From the NCBI RefSeq assembly GCF_017357425.1, contig NZ_CP014571.1:3658001-3722000 (forward strand): DNA of 64,000 bases, in the 5' to 3' direction. The notes below the pieces were generated by a model, which saw only the letters and a list, made by a program, of their open reading frames with translations, had not been told where the DNA came from and made no database searches. The DNA comes from Arthrobacter sp. D5-1. Lineage in GTDB: Bacteria; Actinomycetota; Actinomycetes; Actinomycetales; Micrococcaceae. The position numbers and the translations under genes are program-made. Numbering within the stretch: the stretch's first letter is position 1; each line of letters starts with the position of its first letter. Positions 25,193-34,167 of the stretch are shown piece by piece.

Positions 25193-26269
25193 ATGACACT
25201 CCCAACAGATACCGACAATTCACCTGAAGCCTCCCCTTCCGGACGTCGAAAGAGTGGCAAGAAAACCGGACGAAACGTACTCCTCGGCTTCGCCGCCGCG
25301 GTACTGGTGGTCGGCCTGGTGGCCGGAGCTTACATATTCAATCTGGCCCAGACCTTCAATTCCGGGACCACCAAGATCGATGTCGCATTTCCGGACGAGT
25401 CCACCCGACCCCAAAAATCCGAACCCATTAACGGTACAGCTGCGATGAATATCCTCGTCATGGGCAGCGACACCCGGGGCTCCTCCGAGGTAGACGTGGA
25501 AACCGACGCTTCCACCGATCAACGCGCTGACACCTTGATGTTGGTGCACATCCCTGCTGATCGAAAGAACGTCTACGCCGTGTCCCTGATGCGGGATCTT
25601 TGGGTTGATATTCCGGGGAAGGGCGAATCCAAAATCAACGCAGCCCTTGCCTACGGCGGCGTCCCACTGATGGTTCAGACAGTGGAATCCCTCTTTCAGC
25701 AACGCATCGACCACGTGGCAATGGTGGACTTCGAAGGCTTCAAGGGCCTCACAGACGCCCTCGGCGGAGTGGAAATCGACGTCAAGATTCCTTTCTCACC
25801 CAACTCCGGCCCCATGAAGGGCCATGTCTATGAAGCCGGCCCACAGACGTTCAATGGCGATGAAGCACTCGCCTTTGTCCGCGAACGGAAGTCCTTCAGC
25901 GACGGGGACTACCAGCGGGTGCGGAACCAGCAGGCCTACCTCAAAGCGATCATCAGCAAGACCATAGCCAGGGAGACCCTGACCAACCCGATCACGATCA
26001 ACAACATGGTCTCCTCAGTGTCACCCTTCATCAGCGTGGACAAGAGCCTGGATGCGGCCGCAATCGGAAGCCTTGCCCTGGGAATGAAAGACATCCGGGC
26101 CTCCGACACCGTGATGTTCACCCTCCCGACGCTGGGAACGGGCACCTCTGCCGATGGTCAATCCATTGTTGTAGCGGACACCACCGCAATCTCTGACATC
26201 GCATCAGCGCTGGCCAAGGACCAGTTGGGCCAGTACGTGACGGCGCACGGCCTCGAAAAGGGCAACTGA
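25193..26269 (+). CDS. LytR-CpsA-Psr (LCP) family protein, copy 2
   Basis: Same length (358 residues) and layout as the LCP protein at 4940-6016: basic N-tail (SGRRKSGKKTGRN), one transmembrane segment, and an extracellular domain with MNILVMGSDTRGSSEVDVET, VYAVSLMRDLWVDIPGKGES and FSDGDYQRVRNQQAY. Most differences are conservative and concentrated in the N-tail. LCP proteins ligate anionic or other glycopolymers to peptidoglycan; two close copies may serve different polymers or growth states. Followed by 570 bases without an intact gene. Confidence 0.93.
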   Translation: MTLPTDTDNSPEASPSGRRKSGKKTGRNVLLGFAAAVLVVGLVAGAYIFNLAQTFNSGTTKIDVAFPDESTRPQKSEPINGTAAMNILVMGSDTRGSSEVDVETDASTDQRADTLMLVHIPADRKNVYAVSLMRDLWVDIPGKGESKINAALAYGGVPLMVQTVESLFQQRIDHVAMVDFEGFKGLTDALGGVEIDVKIPFSPNSGPMKGHVYEAGPQTFNGDEALAFVRERKSFSDGDYQRVRNQQAYLKAIISKTIARETLTNPITINNMVSSVSPFISVDKSLDAAAIGSLALGMKDIRASDTVMFTLPTLGTGTSADGQSIVVADTTAISDIASALAKDQLGQYVTAHGLEKGN

Positions 26270-26836
26270 CCAGTCGGGATTCACCGCCATCGACGCAAAA
26301 AGTACCATTGATTGCGCAATATAGACTTTATCAGCAGCCTTTGAATGCGCGATTATTATTATTTTCTGCGCGCAATAGACCTTCCCAGCAACCTTGCAAC
26401 TCATGGCTTGAGGTAAATCACGCTGTGGGCATCTGCCGCAATTTGAGATGCATCTAAAGTCCCTTTACGATTACTTTGAAACGTCAAGTCACACCGTCTG
26501 GTGTTACGACGCATTCAACTTTGTTCGCTCCGCAGGGGGCGTTGGGGGCATGGCTATGGGGGCTGGTTCGTGAATAAACTGTTGTGTTGTGGTGCGGGGT
26601 ATCACGGATCACCACAAGGAAACTCCGCGCTGCCACTCTGTTCTTGAGCTGACCGCAATGACTGCCTTTGTTTCTGCCTCCCGCGACGTCGCTTTCGCTG
26701 CGGGCTCTACATGGTTGCGAACCCAAAGCATCAAGATGAGATTCCTTGATCTTGCCTGCGAGGCCGTGCACCGCGACGTTGCCCAGCGCATTGCCGGGCA
26801 TTGCAAAGACGTTGCCGACATCCTCCGGAAGCACCT
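26270..26836. other. Gene-free stretch with an imperfect tandem repeat
   Basis: Two related ~40-base units lie at about 26311-26350 and 26366-26402, sharing TGCGCAATA..AGAC and CAGCA(G/A)CCTT blocks. A small hairpin ACACC-GTCT-GGTGT is at 26491-26504, followed by a 7-codon frame (MAMGAGS, 26552-26575) with a G-rich site before it. A 60-codon frame at 26658-26840 has no ribosome-binding site. No gene is supported. Confidence 0.4.
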
Positions 26837-27265
26837 CTAAGCAATAGCCGTCGCAAGCCTCTTCATCACCGCGAGGCCAAGCAAGGCGCCCAGGGTGTTC
26901 GCCACAACATCCGACAACGCTGTGACGCGCCCCGGAACCACCAGCTGCACCGTTTCGATCAATGCCGACGATCCGACGGCGAGCAGCCCCGCCGCCCACC
27001 AATTCCACAGCGCGGGCCGGAGGAGGCGGAGAAACGCCCCGAACGGGATGAACAGGACAATGTTGGCAGCGAACTCCACGCCCACTGCGGCGGCGCCGAC
27101 CGGCAGGCCAAGCATCGAAAGCCACCCGGCAATGACCCCCACAAACCCAGTGACGGCGCTGGCTTCACGCGCCGGCAGGAAGACCACCAAGGCCAACGCC
27201 ACCAGATACGCGCCGAACATGACCTGGATCCAACGACGGGCGACCTTAGGGTAAACCACCAGCAA
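26837..27265 (-). CDS. VanZ-family membrane protein
   Basis: A small integral membrane protein of 142 residues with four predicted transmembrane segments: VMFGAYLVALALVVFLP, FVGVIAGWLSMLGL, FAANIVLFIPFGAFL and ALIETVQLVVPGR...DVVANTLGALLGLAV. The NIVLFIPFGAFLRLL and ETVQLVVPGRVTALSDVVAN blocks are the VanZ signature. VanZ-like proteins are loosely tied to teicoplanin tolerance and cell-envelope or phosphatidyl functions; no specific role can be given. Stands alone between LCP copy 2 and a decayed sensor gene. Confidence 0.85.
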   Translation of the reverse strand: MLVVYPKVARRWIQVMFGAYLVALALVVFLPAREASAVTGFVGVIAGWLSMLGLPVGAAAVGVEFAANIVLFIPFGAFLRLLRPALWNWWAAGLLAVGSSALIETVQLVVPGRVTALSDVVANTLGALLGLAVMKRLATAIA

Positions 27266-27458
27266 CCTCCTCCAGCGTGTGTGTGCCTGCAGCCATCAAC
27301 TATAGGGGCGAGCCGCGTCTGCCCTTGATTTGTCAGGATTCCTTGCTGCCTGCCCTGCTATTGGGCGTGTTTTCGGCGAATGCTCTCCTCAGCGCAGGCA
27401 AGGCGCGTTGTTCGCTTTTGGTGGGGCCACTTTCGAAGGCAGGGGTTCAGTGGCAGGA

Positions 27459-28398
27459 GTGAAGCACGGGGTTCTTCCGATGCGCTCGTCAGCACGGCAC
27501 GGTTGGCCGCTTTTTCTGGTGCCCGTGGCGTTGTGTTTGGTGCTCCTGGCCGTCGGACTGGCAAGCGGGACAGGAACGCCCACAGCGCAACTTGCCGGCG
27601 ACTTGGCTATCCTCCTCGCCGTACTCACGGCCTTGACCACCCCACACTCGCGGCCCGGCGAGGACAAGACAAGTCCGCGGGCCGCTGCTTCATCGTGGCA
27701 GGCCTGGCCGTCTGGAGCGCCGGGCAAATTGTGTGGACCTTCAACGGCATCACGCTGAACCACCAGTACCCCTTCCCGTCCTTGGCGGACATTGGCTTTG
27801 TTTGGTACGCACTGCCCACCTCCATTGGCCTGATCCTGCTGCTGAGGGGCCAGGGACTGCGTCTTCCTCTTCGCCGCACCATACTGGACGCCGGAGTAGT
27901 GGCGAGCTCCACGTTCTTCATTGCGTGGAGCTCGGTACTGGGTCCCTTGGCGGGGACGTGGAACAGGAGACCGTTGCCCACATAACCCAGATGGCCTATC
28001 CCATTGCCGACGTCTTCATGGTTTCGGTGGTCATTGTCCTGACCATGCGCGCAGCCCGCGGCCGCAGGCTGCCGTGGCTGAGCATGGGCCTTGGCTTCTG
28101 GACCCTTGCCATCACGGACCTCACGTACATGCGCTTCACCTTGGAAGGCATCACCGGCGTCACCGGGTCACCCTTGGCGTTGGGATGGGTGTTCGCCTTC
28201 CTGCTGGTGGGGCTGAGTCCCTTGCTCCCCGAAACTGACAGCACCCACAAAGACGGACGTGCCTACGCCGCCGCCCTTGTGCTGCTTCCCTACCTGCCCG
28301 TTTTCAGCGCAGTATTCTTCTCGCGTAGCCGTCCCATTGGCGAGGATCCCATCCTGGTGGACGTTGCCCTCGAACGCACTCTCCAAGGAGCTTCATGA
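27459..28398 (+). pseudogene. Frameshifted multi-pass membrane sensor gene
   Basis: Three consecutive frames each encode part of one membrane protein. Frame one (to about 27640) has HGWPLFLVPVALCLVLLAVG and a second helix. Frame two (about 27655-27950) has CFIVAGLAVWSAGQIVWTFN and LADIGFVWYALPTSIGLILL. Frame three (about 27960-28398) has ITQMAYPIADVFMVSVVIVL and GWVFAFLLVGLSPLLPE. At least two frameshifts are needed, so the gene is broken unless the sequence has errors. The topology resembles the membrane part of diguanylate cyclase-type sensors. It ends with a 4-base overlap into the response-regulator gene. Confidence 0.6.
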
Positions 28399-29034
28399 AA
28401 GTCCTGATCGCCGACGACGACCAGATCTCCCGGATGATCACCAAGGCCGCCGTCGAGCAGTCCGGCCATGAGTGCATCGTGGCGGAGGACGGCGACTCGG
28501 CCTGGCAGCTTTACCAGGAGCACAGCCCCGAAGCCGTAGTCACGGACCTCATGATGCCCGGCCTCAACGGGCTGGACCTCTGCCGCGCCATCCGTGCGTC
28601 CGAGGAGGACAGCTACACGTACATCATCCTGGTGACTTCGCACGGTTCCCGAAAGGATGTGCTGGCAGGCATGGAGGCCGGTGCGGACGACTACGTCACC
28701 AAGCCCTTGGACCCCTTCAGCCTTCACATCAGGCTCCTGGCTGCCCAGCGGATCACTTCCTTGCACGCAGACCTTGCCCGCTACCGATCGGCACTGACCG
28801 AGCAGGCGCGCACTGACCCTCTCACCAAGTTGCACAACCGCCTGAAACTCACCGATCGAGCACTCCGGAGATCCGGACGGTGTCCTGACCATCAGCGCCG
28901 GAGTCTCGGCCTTCACGGACGGGCACCGGGCAGGCAGCGAGCAACTCCTGCGTGAAGCCGATCTTGCCCTCTACGCGGCGAAGGCCTCCGGCCGGAACCG
29001 GGTGACTCTGGCCAGCGCGCTCCGCACGGAATGA
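28395..29034 (+). pseudogene. Response regulator-GGDEF gene with internal deletion
   Basis: The receiver domain is intact: MKVLIADDDQ, phosphoacceptor Asp51 in VVTDLMMPGLNG, then ILVTSHGSR and DDYVTKPLDPF. A GGDEF domain starts with ARTDPLTKLHNRLKLT but breaks off near 28857. After this point the normal domain end (VLTISAGVSAFTDG ... EADLALYAAKASGRNR, stop 29032-29034) continues in another frame. Roughly 90 residues are missing, including the GGDEF active-site motif. The product of the open frame (to 28955) would therefore be a receiver with a nonsense tail. Diguanylate cyclase activity is lost. Confidence 0.75.
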
Positions 29035-29057
29035 TCGAACAGGGTCAGTGGATCTCA

Positions 29058-30320
29058 TCAGCACAACGCAGTGTAGGTATTCCGGGCATTGATGTTCCCT
29101 GTACCTGGAGGAAGACGATAGTCCCCCGAGTTGCACGCGGTGTTGTCCGTCATCGTCACGTACGTCACTGGCCTTTCGAAGTCAACGGCACCGCCCGTTG
29201 TCTTGATGTCATTATTCATAAAGGTGTTGCCCACAATCTGTATGTGGTGGATTTGCTCCGTGCCGTCATAGTATGCGTCGTGTAACCCACGCGGAGAGCC
29301 CCAGACGGTGTTACCCGTGAGATTGATGTTGTAGACGACGCCGGATCCTCCGGCGAGGTCAATCCCAGCACCATGCCGGCCTCCACGCACATTGTTGTTG
29401 GCGATCCGGATGTCGTGAACGTCTTCGTCGCCAAATGTGTGGACAGCTATACCGTCGTCACCATCCGTGCCTTTGCGCTGATCCACGATGTTTCCCACGA
29501 TGTCACCGTCGCTGGTGTTCATCGCGTGGATGCCGTCCAGCTCCACGTACTTACCGTTTGTGGCTGACTGGGTGCTGCTGTCCCTGACACACCATCCGGA
29601 ACCGCCAACAAAGGCGATCGAGTAAGTGAAGGGGTTCTTGGTATGGACGTCTTGGACGAGTGAGTTCCTGGACTCGCGGACATCAATGACGTACTCATTG
29701 AGGCGTCCCACAACATTGCCGTTCAAGGTGTCCCCGGAGTGGTCCGCTGTGAAGTGCGACAGCGTTGTATTGTCTGCACCAGCCGTAGTCACCAGGGGAT
29801 ATCCGCCGGCAGGTCCGGTGTTGTTCGTGAACGAAGGACCGGCCTTGAGGATTGTGCCCGGCCCCTGGCCTTCAAGCGTGACGTTGTTTTGCATCTGCAG
29901 TTTTCCATTGATGATGTAGGTTCCCGTTGCGAGTTTCACCACTCCTCCGCCGGCAATACCCGCCGCGTTGATTCTGCCTTGGATGCTTGCGGTGTCATCA
30001 ATGGAGTCGTTGGGGGTGGCATTGACTGCGTAGGCGCTGGTGGAACTGCTGCCTGTGGCGCCGCTCTGGGCACAGGCAGAGGGCGCCGCGGCAACGGGCA
30101 GCGAACTCCGAACCGGCATGGCCGCTGCAGCCGGGATGGCAACGGGCGCCATCGACGTCAGTAACAAGAGCATGGGGCCCACGGCCGACAGGAGTCGAGG
30201 TGGACCCTGCTTCCGCCGATCCTCACGGCGCAATGGCCGGGCAGCTGTGAAGGAGGTGCTGCCCTTTGCACCGCTGGGTGACAGGGGCATGGGTACGGCG
30301 GCATTTTTGCCATTGGTCAT
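29058..30320 (-). CDS. Secreted right-handed beta-helix protein (pectate-lyase-like fold)
   Basis: A 420-residue exported protein with a long basic N-region and a hydrophobic signal segment (LLSAVGPMLLLLTSMAPVAI). After a linker it shows TASIQGRINAAG and GGGVVKLATGTYIINGKLQM, the opening of pectin-lyase-like folds, followed by parallel beta-helix turns such as DIVGNIVDQRKG, DIRIANNNVRGGRHG, NINLTGNTVWGSP and HIQIVGNTFMNNDI. Such proteins act on or bind polysaccharides; catalytic residues cannot be assigned. Start at 30320 has GAGGAG upstream; the ATG at 30335 overlaps it. It lies beside the polysaccharide operon but has its own promoter. Confidence 0.8.
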   Translation of the reverse strand: MTNGKNAAVPMPLSPSGAKGSTSFTAARPLRREDRRKQGPPRLLSAVGPMLLLLTSMAPVAIPAAAAMPVRSSLPVAAAPSACAQSGATGSSSTSAYAVNATPNDSIDDTASIQGRINAAGIAGGGVVKLATGTYIINGKLQMQNNVTLEGQGPGTILKAGPSFTNNTGPAGGYPLVTTAGADNTTLSHFTADHSGDTLNGNVVGRLNEYVIDVRESRNSLVQDVHTKNPFTYSIAFVGGSGWCVRDSSTQSATNGKYVELDGIHAMNTSDGDIVGNIVDQRKGTDGDDGIAVHTFGDEDVHDIRIANNNVRGGRHGAGIDLAGGSGVVYNINLTGNTVWGSPRGLHDAYYDGTEQIHHIQIVGNTFMNNDIKTTGGAVDFERPVTYVTMTDNTACNSGDYRLPPGTGNINARNTYTALC

Positions 30321-30339
30321 GGATGTTCTCCTCATCGAA

Positions 30340-30368
30340 CCTTGTCAGCAAGGCGACAACGCTATGTA
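30340..30368 (-). promoter_or_regulatory. Promoter with 5'-terminal tetraloop hairpin
   Basis: On the minus strand TACATA (30363-30368) is a -10 candidate. Nine bases later CCTTG-CTGA-CAAGG (30340-30353) forms a 5-bp stem with a 4-base loop, extendable by one G-U pair. Spacing matches the leaders at 6118 and 8114. Confidence 0.5.
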
Positions 30369-30478
30369 CGCAATTCCCGCGTCCACCCTGTGGTCGGCAG
30401 CGGGGTCCGCGGCCGACTCATCTAATAAGTGAGCGCAGCTCGCCGAACATGACGCAGGGCCGAGGACTGCCGCCAGAA

Positions 30479-31804
30479 TCAGTGGCTCTGCTGGATGACC
30501 TCTTTGTAGTCATCCAGGGTGACCCCACCTTCGCCGTCGTCGAACAGATTCTCTTCAAAGCCGAACAGGAACATGGTCATTCCACAGTCCACGGCGTAGC
30601 CGGGAGCGGTCCGCAGTTGTTCGGCAAGACTGTCCGACAATGAGGAGCCGCCCGTAAACGGGAAGTCCGGCGGACCGGGGTTCTCCCCCACCAAGCCGAG
30701 TCCCGCACGTCGGGCCAAGGCGCTCGTATACCGCTGCGAGGACCAGGATGAGACGTCGTCCTTGACCGCCGTCTCTTCGTCGCCAGGGCTGCACCGATCC
30801 TGGCGCGGAGTGGTGGAACGGGCCGCGACTGCCGAGACGTCATCCAGTCCGGTGAAGTCAACGTCCACGCCGGGAACCATCGACAAGACGGCGAACTGTG
30901 CCAGGTAATCCAAGCCGCGCTCCTGGGCACCATCAGGGTTCGCCCGCCCATCCAGATGCCCGGCAACAGCCTTTGCTTTGTCAGCAGGCAGGACGCCGCG
31001 GCCTGCGACAGGAACGTGGACCCGTCCCTGATAACCCAGACTACGCAACGCCTTGACCTGCCACACCACTGCCTCCGCAGCCGATCCGGCGTACCAGTCC
31101 CACCACTCATGGACCTGTTGGCCAGTCACAGCCCGGCCATTCCATACAGCCGAGCCGGGTACCCATCCCGGCATCGGGGAGAGGGCCACCCCTTCGGCTA
31201 AACCCGTGCCCTTTTGTGGAGCGTCGCCGAACGCCCAAAACTCGCGCTCGTTGCCACCGTCGTCTGGCCCCGGATACCCCAGTTCCCCGCTGGAGTTTGT
31301 CCCGACCCTTATTGCTGCAATATTCTCCATTCCTTGGTCCGCCCCTAATCGCAAGACAAGGCGCGACAAGTACCTGTGGGCGGCTTTTCTCACCTCGGAG
31401 CTGAAGATCAGCTCGGCACCGCTGCCCCGTGGCACGCCTCCCTTGCTTCCCCTCAACTCACCACCAGGCAATCCTCGTACCCAAGCGGGCGGGTAGTGCA
31501 GACCGGGGGACAAAATCACCTTGATGCGGGCCTGACGGCACTGCTCCAGCTGTGCCACGACGGCGGCAATATACTGGCCATCCTCTCTTCCCTGGCGAGG
31601 CTCGAAACGGTCCCAAGCCACAGGCAGTTCCACGATCGAAACCCCGGCCTGGCGAAGCGCCGCGAGGCGTTGAGGTTCACAGGTTGCGCCTAAAACTCCA
31701 AATGCCAAAGGCTCCGGTACTGCGCGCTGGGAGCCAGCGCTGCATCCGGCAGCCATGGCAGCCATCACCGTCGACAGCACCAGCAAAAGGGCCACGCGCT
31801 TCAC
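30479..31804 (-). CDS. Lipoprotein with glycoside-hydrolase-like TIM barrel
   Basis: A 441-residue lipoprotein: signal VKRVALLLVLSTVMAAMAAG with lipidated Cys21 (MAAGC lipobox). The mature part reads like a GH42/GH-A clan barrel: FGVLGATCEP, GVSIVELPVAWDRFEPRQGR, IKVILSPGLHYPPAWVRGLP, IAAIRVGTNSSGELGYPGPD, GYQGRVHVPVAGRGVLPADK and GVDVDFTGLDDV, ending with GLVGENPGPPDFPF, where a Glu sits at the expected nucleophile strand. Assignment to a precise family is uncertain. Start is GTG at 31804, overlapping the upstream TGA (GTGA) with an AGGTGG site. Last gene of the polysaccharide operon, so processing of the exported glycan is a reasonable inference. Confidence 0.72.
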   Translation of the reverse strand: MKRVALLLVLSTVMAAMAAGCSAGSQRAVPEPLAFGVLGATCEPQRLAALRQAGVSIVELPVAWDRFEPRQGREDGQYIAAVVAQLEQCRQARIKVILSPGLHYPPAWVRGLPGGELRGSKGGVPRGSGAELIFSSEVRKAAHRYLSRLVLRLGADQGMENIAAIRVGTNSSGELGYPGPDDGGNEREFWAFGDAPQKGTGLAEGVALSPMPGWVPGSAVWNGRAVTGQQVHEWWDWYAGSAAEAVVWQVKALRSLGYQGRVHVPVAGRGVLPADKAKAVAGHLDGRANPDGAQERGLDYLAQFAVLSMVPGVDVDFTGLDDVSAVAARSTTPRQDRCSPGDEETAVKDDVSSWSSQRYTSALARRAGLGLVGENPGPPDFPFTGGSSLSDSLAEQLRTAPGYAVDCGMTMFLFGFEENLFDDGEGGVTLDDYKEVIQQSH

Positions 31805-33384
31805 CTGTACCCACCTGATACAGGCGGCAGTACCAGTCCGCCTGCAACGGCCGCCTCCAGCTTGGTTCGATCCAATCGCCACACCACGGTCTCACCCGAC
31901 GTTGGTCCACTAAAGGTAAAGACGGGCCGGGCATTGTTCTGCAGCCAGTCCAAAAAGCCAGGAGAAGCAAAACCGTACCCTTGGCTTAGCTGCCTGCCTT
32001 GGGTCAGAACGTATTGGGCGTCCCCGTCCCTCAAGGATTCCAACGAGGGCAGGACCTCCCAGTTCTCATGCGGAAGCAAGGCGAATTCACCCGTCACGGA
32101 CGTCAAGCCCACTTTTGCCGACGCGGGCAGCTCGGCAATCATCCAATTCCTGGCCTGGATGAGCCCGTCATCCACTAAAGAGCGCGCTTGAACCCCCAGA
32201 AAAAGACTGAGGGCAGTGATGAGCGCCGTCGCAACAACCACCAACCGACCAAGCCGGGGCCGCCACGCCACCACCATCACTGCAGCCACAGGTAGTGACA
32301 CCACGCCTGCAAGGACCACGCAGTAACCAAATTGTTCTTCTGCAGCACCAAAAAAGACCGAGTAGACGCCCACCAAGCCTGTGAATATCGAGAACAGACC
32401 GATAACGCGGCGATTGGCCGCAGGCGACGTGGCGGCAAGGGCGCCGGCCAGTACGGAAAGTCCCAAGAGCATGTAGCTGGTGCCGAACCGTCCCACTAGA
32501 TCCACGAGGCGGTCTGCGAGGCTTACCTCGGAGACCGAGTTAAAACCGGTCATCTGAATGGCACCTACCATCCTCAGAATGCCTACCAATTTTTGGTCGA
32601 CGAACTTTGGAAGAAGCCCCATGGAGGTCAGCAAACCAAGGTACACCGCATAGGGAACCAGGGCTGAGGCGAGAATCCGCCAGGCAGTCAACGGCGGTAT
32701 GGTTCTGCGCCAGAACACCCCGGCGACGAACGGAACCACTGTGAACACGGCCGTCATGTCCTTCATGACGATGGCCAGCCCGAACACCAGGCCAGCGCTG
32801 ATCTCCAGCCAGAGACGTGCCCGTCCTTTCCGGCGGTCAAGCACCACGAGGACCAGAAGCCAGCCCGTCAGAACGGCCAAACCTGCCGGCGTCTCCATCA
32901 TTAAACGGCCATCCATGCGGAGGACAAAGGGATCGCTTGCCAGGACCACCCCTGCCACCGCGGCAGCTCCGATGCCCACCAGGCGGCGAACCACCAGGAA
33001 GCACACCACCACCGTCACTGCCCCCAGGATGCTGTTGACCCACCGCAATTGCAGCGCCAGGTCCATCGAACTCCCTTGAAGGCCCAAGCCACGGATGACC
33101 AGGGCGTTGAGGGCGTAGGTGCCCGGAGGATGCAGGAAAAAGGGAGTGCCCAGAATTGTTGGCATCTGCCCGTCTGCCATCTGTTGGGCCAAATCTGCGT
33201 ACGTCACTTCGTCGATGAAGACATCATTTGCCCGCTGGACTCCGAATAGCCGAAATACCAGAGCCAGCACTCCCACAAGCGCTGCGACCCAGAGCGGGTG
33301 CCGGATTACCTGACGCCGTTTCCCGGCAGACCGGCGTGCTGTGAACTTTAGCGCTGGCGCATCAGCGCGGTGAAGCGAAGTCAT
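31801..33384 (-). CDS. Membrane glycosyltransferase, GT39/PMT-like
   Basis: A 527-residue polytopic membrane protein with roughly ten to twelve helices. The first extracellular loop has VFIDEVTYADLAQQMADGQM, the acidic motif of GT-C enzymes, followed by PFFLHPPGTYALN with the HPPG motif. Further loop motifs include RMDGRLMMETPAGL and IVMKDMTAVFTVVPF. GT39-type enzymes use polyprenyl-phosphate sugars on the outer membrane face. Its ATG overlaps the stop of the deacetylase gene (ATGA), and its stop overlaps the GTG of the lipoprotein gene. Likely adds sugars to the exported surface polymer or to proteins. Confidence 0.85.
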   Translation of the reverse strand: MTSLHRADAPALKFTARRSAGKRRQVIRHPLWVAALVGVLALVFRLFGVQRANDVFIDEVTYADLAQQMADGQMPTILGTPFFLHPPGTYALNALVIRGLGLQGSSMDLALQLRWVNSILGAVTVVVCFLVVRRLVGIGAAAVAGVVLASDPFVLRMDGRLMMETPAGLAVLTGWLLVLVVLDRRKGRARLWLEISAGLVFGLAIVMKDMTAVFTVVPFVAGVFWRRTIPPLTAWRILASALVPYAVYLGLLTSMGLLPKFVDQKLVGILRMVGAIQMTGFNSVSEVSLADRLVDLVGRFGTSYMLLGLSVLAGALAATSPAANRRVIGLFSIFTGLVGVYSVFFGAAEEQFGYCVVLAGVVSLPVAAVMVVAWRPRLGRLVVVATALITALSLFLGVQARSLVDDGLIQARNWMIAELPASAKVGLTSVTGEFALLPHENWEVLPSLESLRDGDAQYVLTQGRQLSQGYGFASPGFLDWLQNNARPVFTFSGPTSGETVVWRLDRTKLEAAVAGGLVLPPVSGGYR

Positions 33385-34160
33385 CGCACGCCTGACGGCA
33401 CTGCGGGCACAAAGTAGGTTTCCGGAATCAAAGGGATCTCCCCTGCAGGAAACAAGGCGTCGGCCTGCGTGGCATACTGTCGGATGCGGCCGGGCTTAGT
33501 ATCCAGGCCCATGTCCCAGGACCACCGCACAAACCCCCTGTTGGACAGGTACGCTTCATCCGGTCCGGCCAACAGGTCGTAGGGAAAATCCGAGTACATC
33601 ACGAGATTTGCAGGGTGGTCCCTGCCAAGGTCGCGGGTAATCAGATGGTCAACATGACGGCCCACTCCCGCGGGGCAAAAGAGCAGCTCCGCCCCGGTCA
33701 GCTGCAAGAGCCCGGCGACCCGTGCGCGAAGCAGACGTATCATCTCCCGGTCTCCCCGGGAGACTCTGCCCAAGGCGATGTCGAACCGGTAGGTGGGGTA
33801 TCTGTGCGTCAGTTCCGGAAGAAGCCTGTCCCAGGTGCTGCTTCCCAACCTGGGTGGCTTGCTCCGGCGTCGAAACAGCGCATCCACTTCCCCTAGATGC
33901 AGGGACTGGACTCCCATGTCTTCCAGCACGGCCCGGTCCTCCGACCTCCTGGCCTCGAAGAGTTCCCCGGCATCCGGGACCGTGCACTGACGCAGGAACG
34001 AGCCTGCCGCGCGGGTGTGCGGAGCGGGAGATGACTCAGTGAAAAGAGTCGCAACGACGATCTGACGCCTCTGGGCCTGCGCTTCGATGAGAGCCCCGCA
34101 GGACAACACAGCATCGTCCAGATGGGGTGACAAGAACAGCCATGGAGCGTCTCCGGCCAT
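33381..34160 (-). CDS. PIG-L-family sugar N-deacetylase
   Basis: A 259-residue LmbE/PIG-L protein, a zinc enzyme that removes acetyl from N-acetylglucosamine units. The zinc site is FLSPHLDDAVLSCG near the N-terminus (His13, Asp15/Asp16) with the third ligand in GRHVDHLITRDLG. The general-base Asp is in the HLDD motif. Start at 34160 (MAGDAPWLFLSP) matches family N-termini; a start at 34190 would overlap the upstream gene by 23 bases. It is embedded between a GT4 and a GT39 gene, so a substrate in surface glycan assembly is likely. Confidence 0.85.
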   Translation of the reverse strand: MAGDAPWLFLSPHLDDAVLSCGALIEAQAQRRQIVVATLFTESSPAPHTRAAGSFLRQCTVPDAGELFEARRSEDRAVLEDMGVQSLHLGEVDALFRRRSKPPRLGSSTWDRLLPELTHRYPTYRFDIALGRVSRGDREMIRLLRARVAGLLQLTGAELLFCPAGVGRHVDHLITRDLGRDHPANLVMYSDFPYDLLAGPDEAYLSNRGFVRWSWDMGLDTKPGRIRQYATQADALFPAGEIPLIPETYFVPAVPSGVR

Positions 34161-34167
34161 GGAACGA

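Noticed and set aside
26658..26840. 60-codon plus-strand frame
   Set aside because: No ribosome-binding site, unrecognised sequence, and it ends inside the 3' end of vanZ; might be a relic, but nothing supports it.
26484..27125. 213-codon minus-strand frame overlapping vanZ
   Set aside because: It lies in another frame of the well-supported VanZ gene and then runs into the repeat region; no domain or ribosome-binding site fits.
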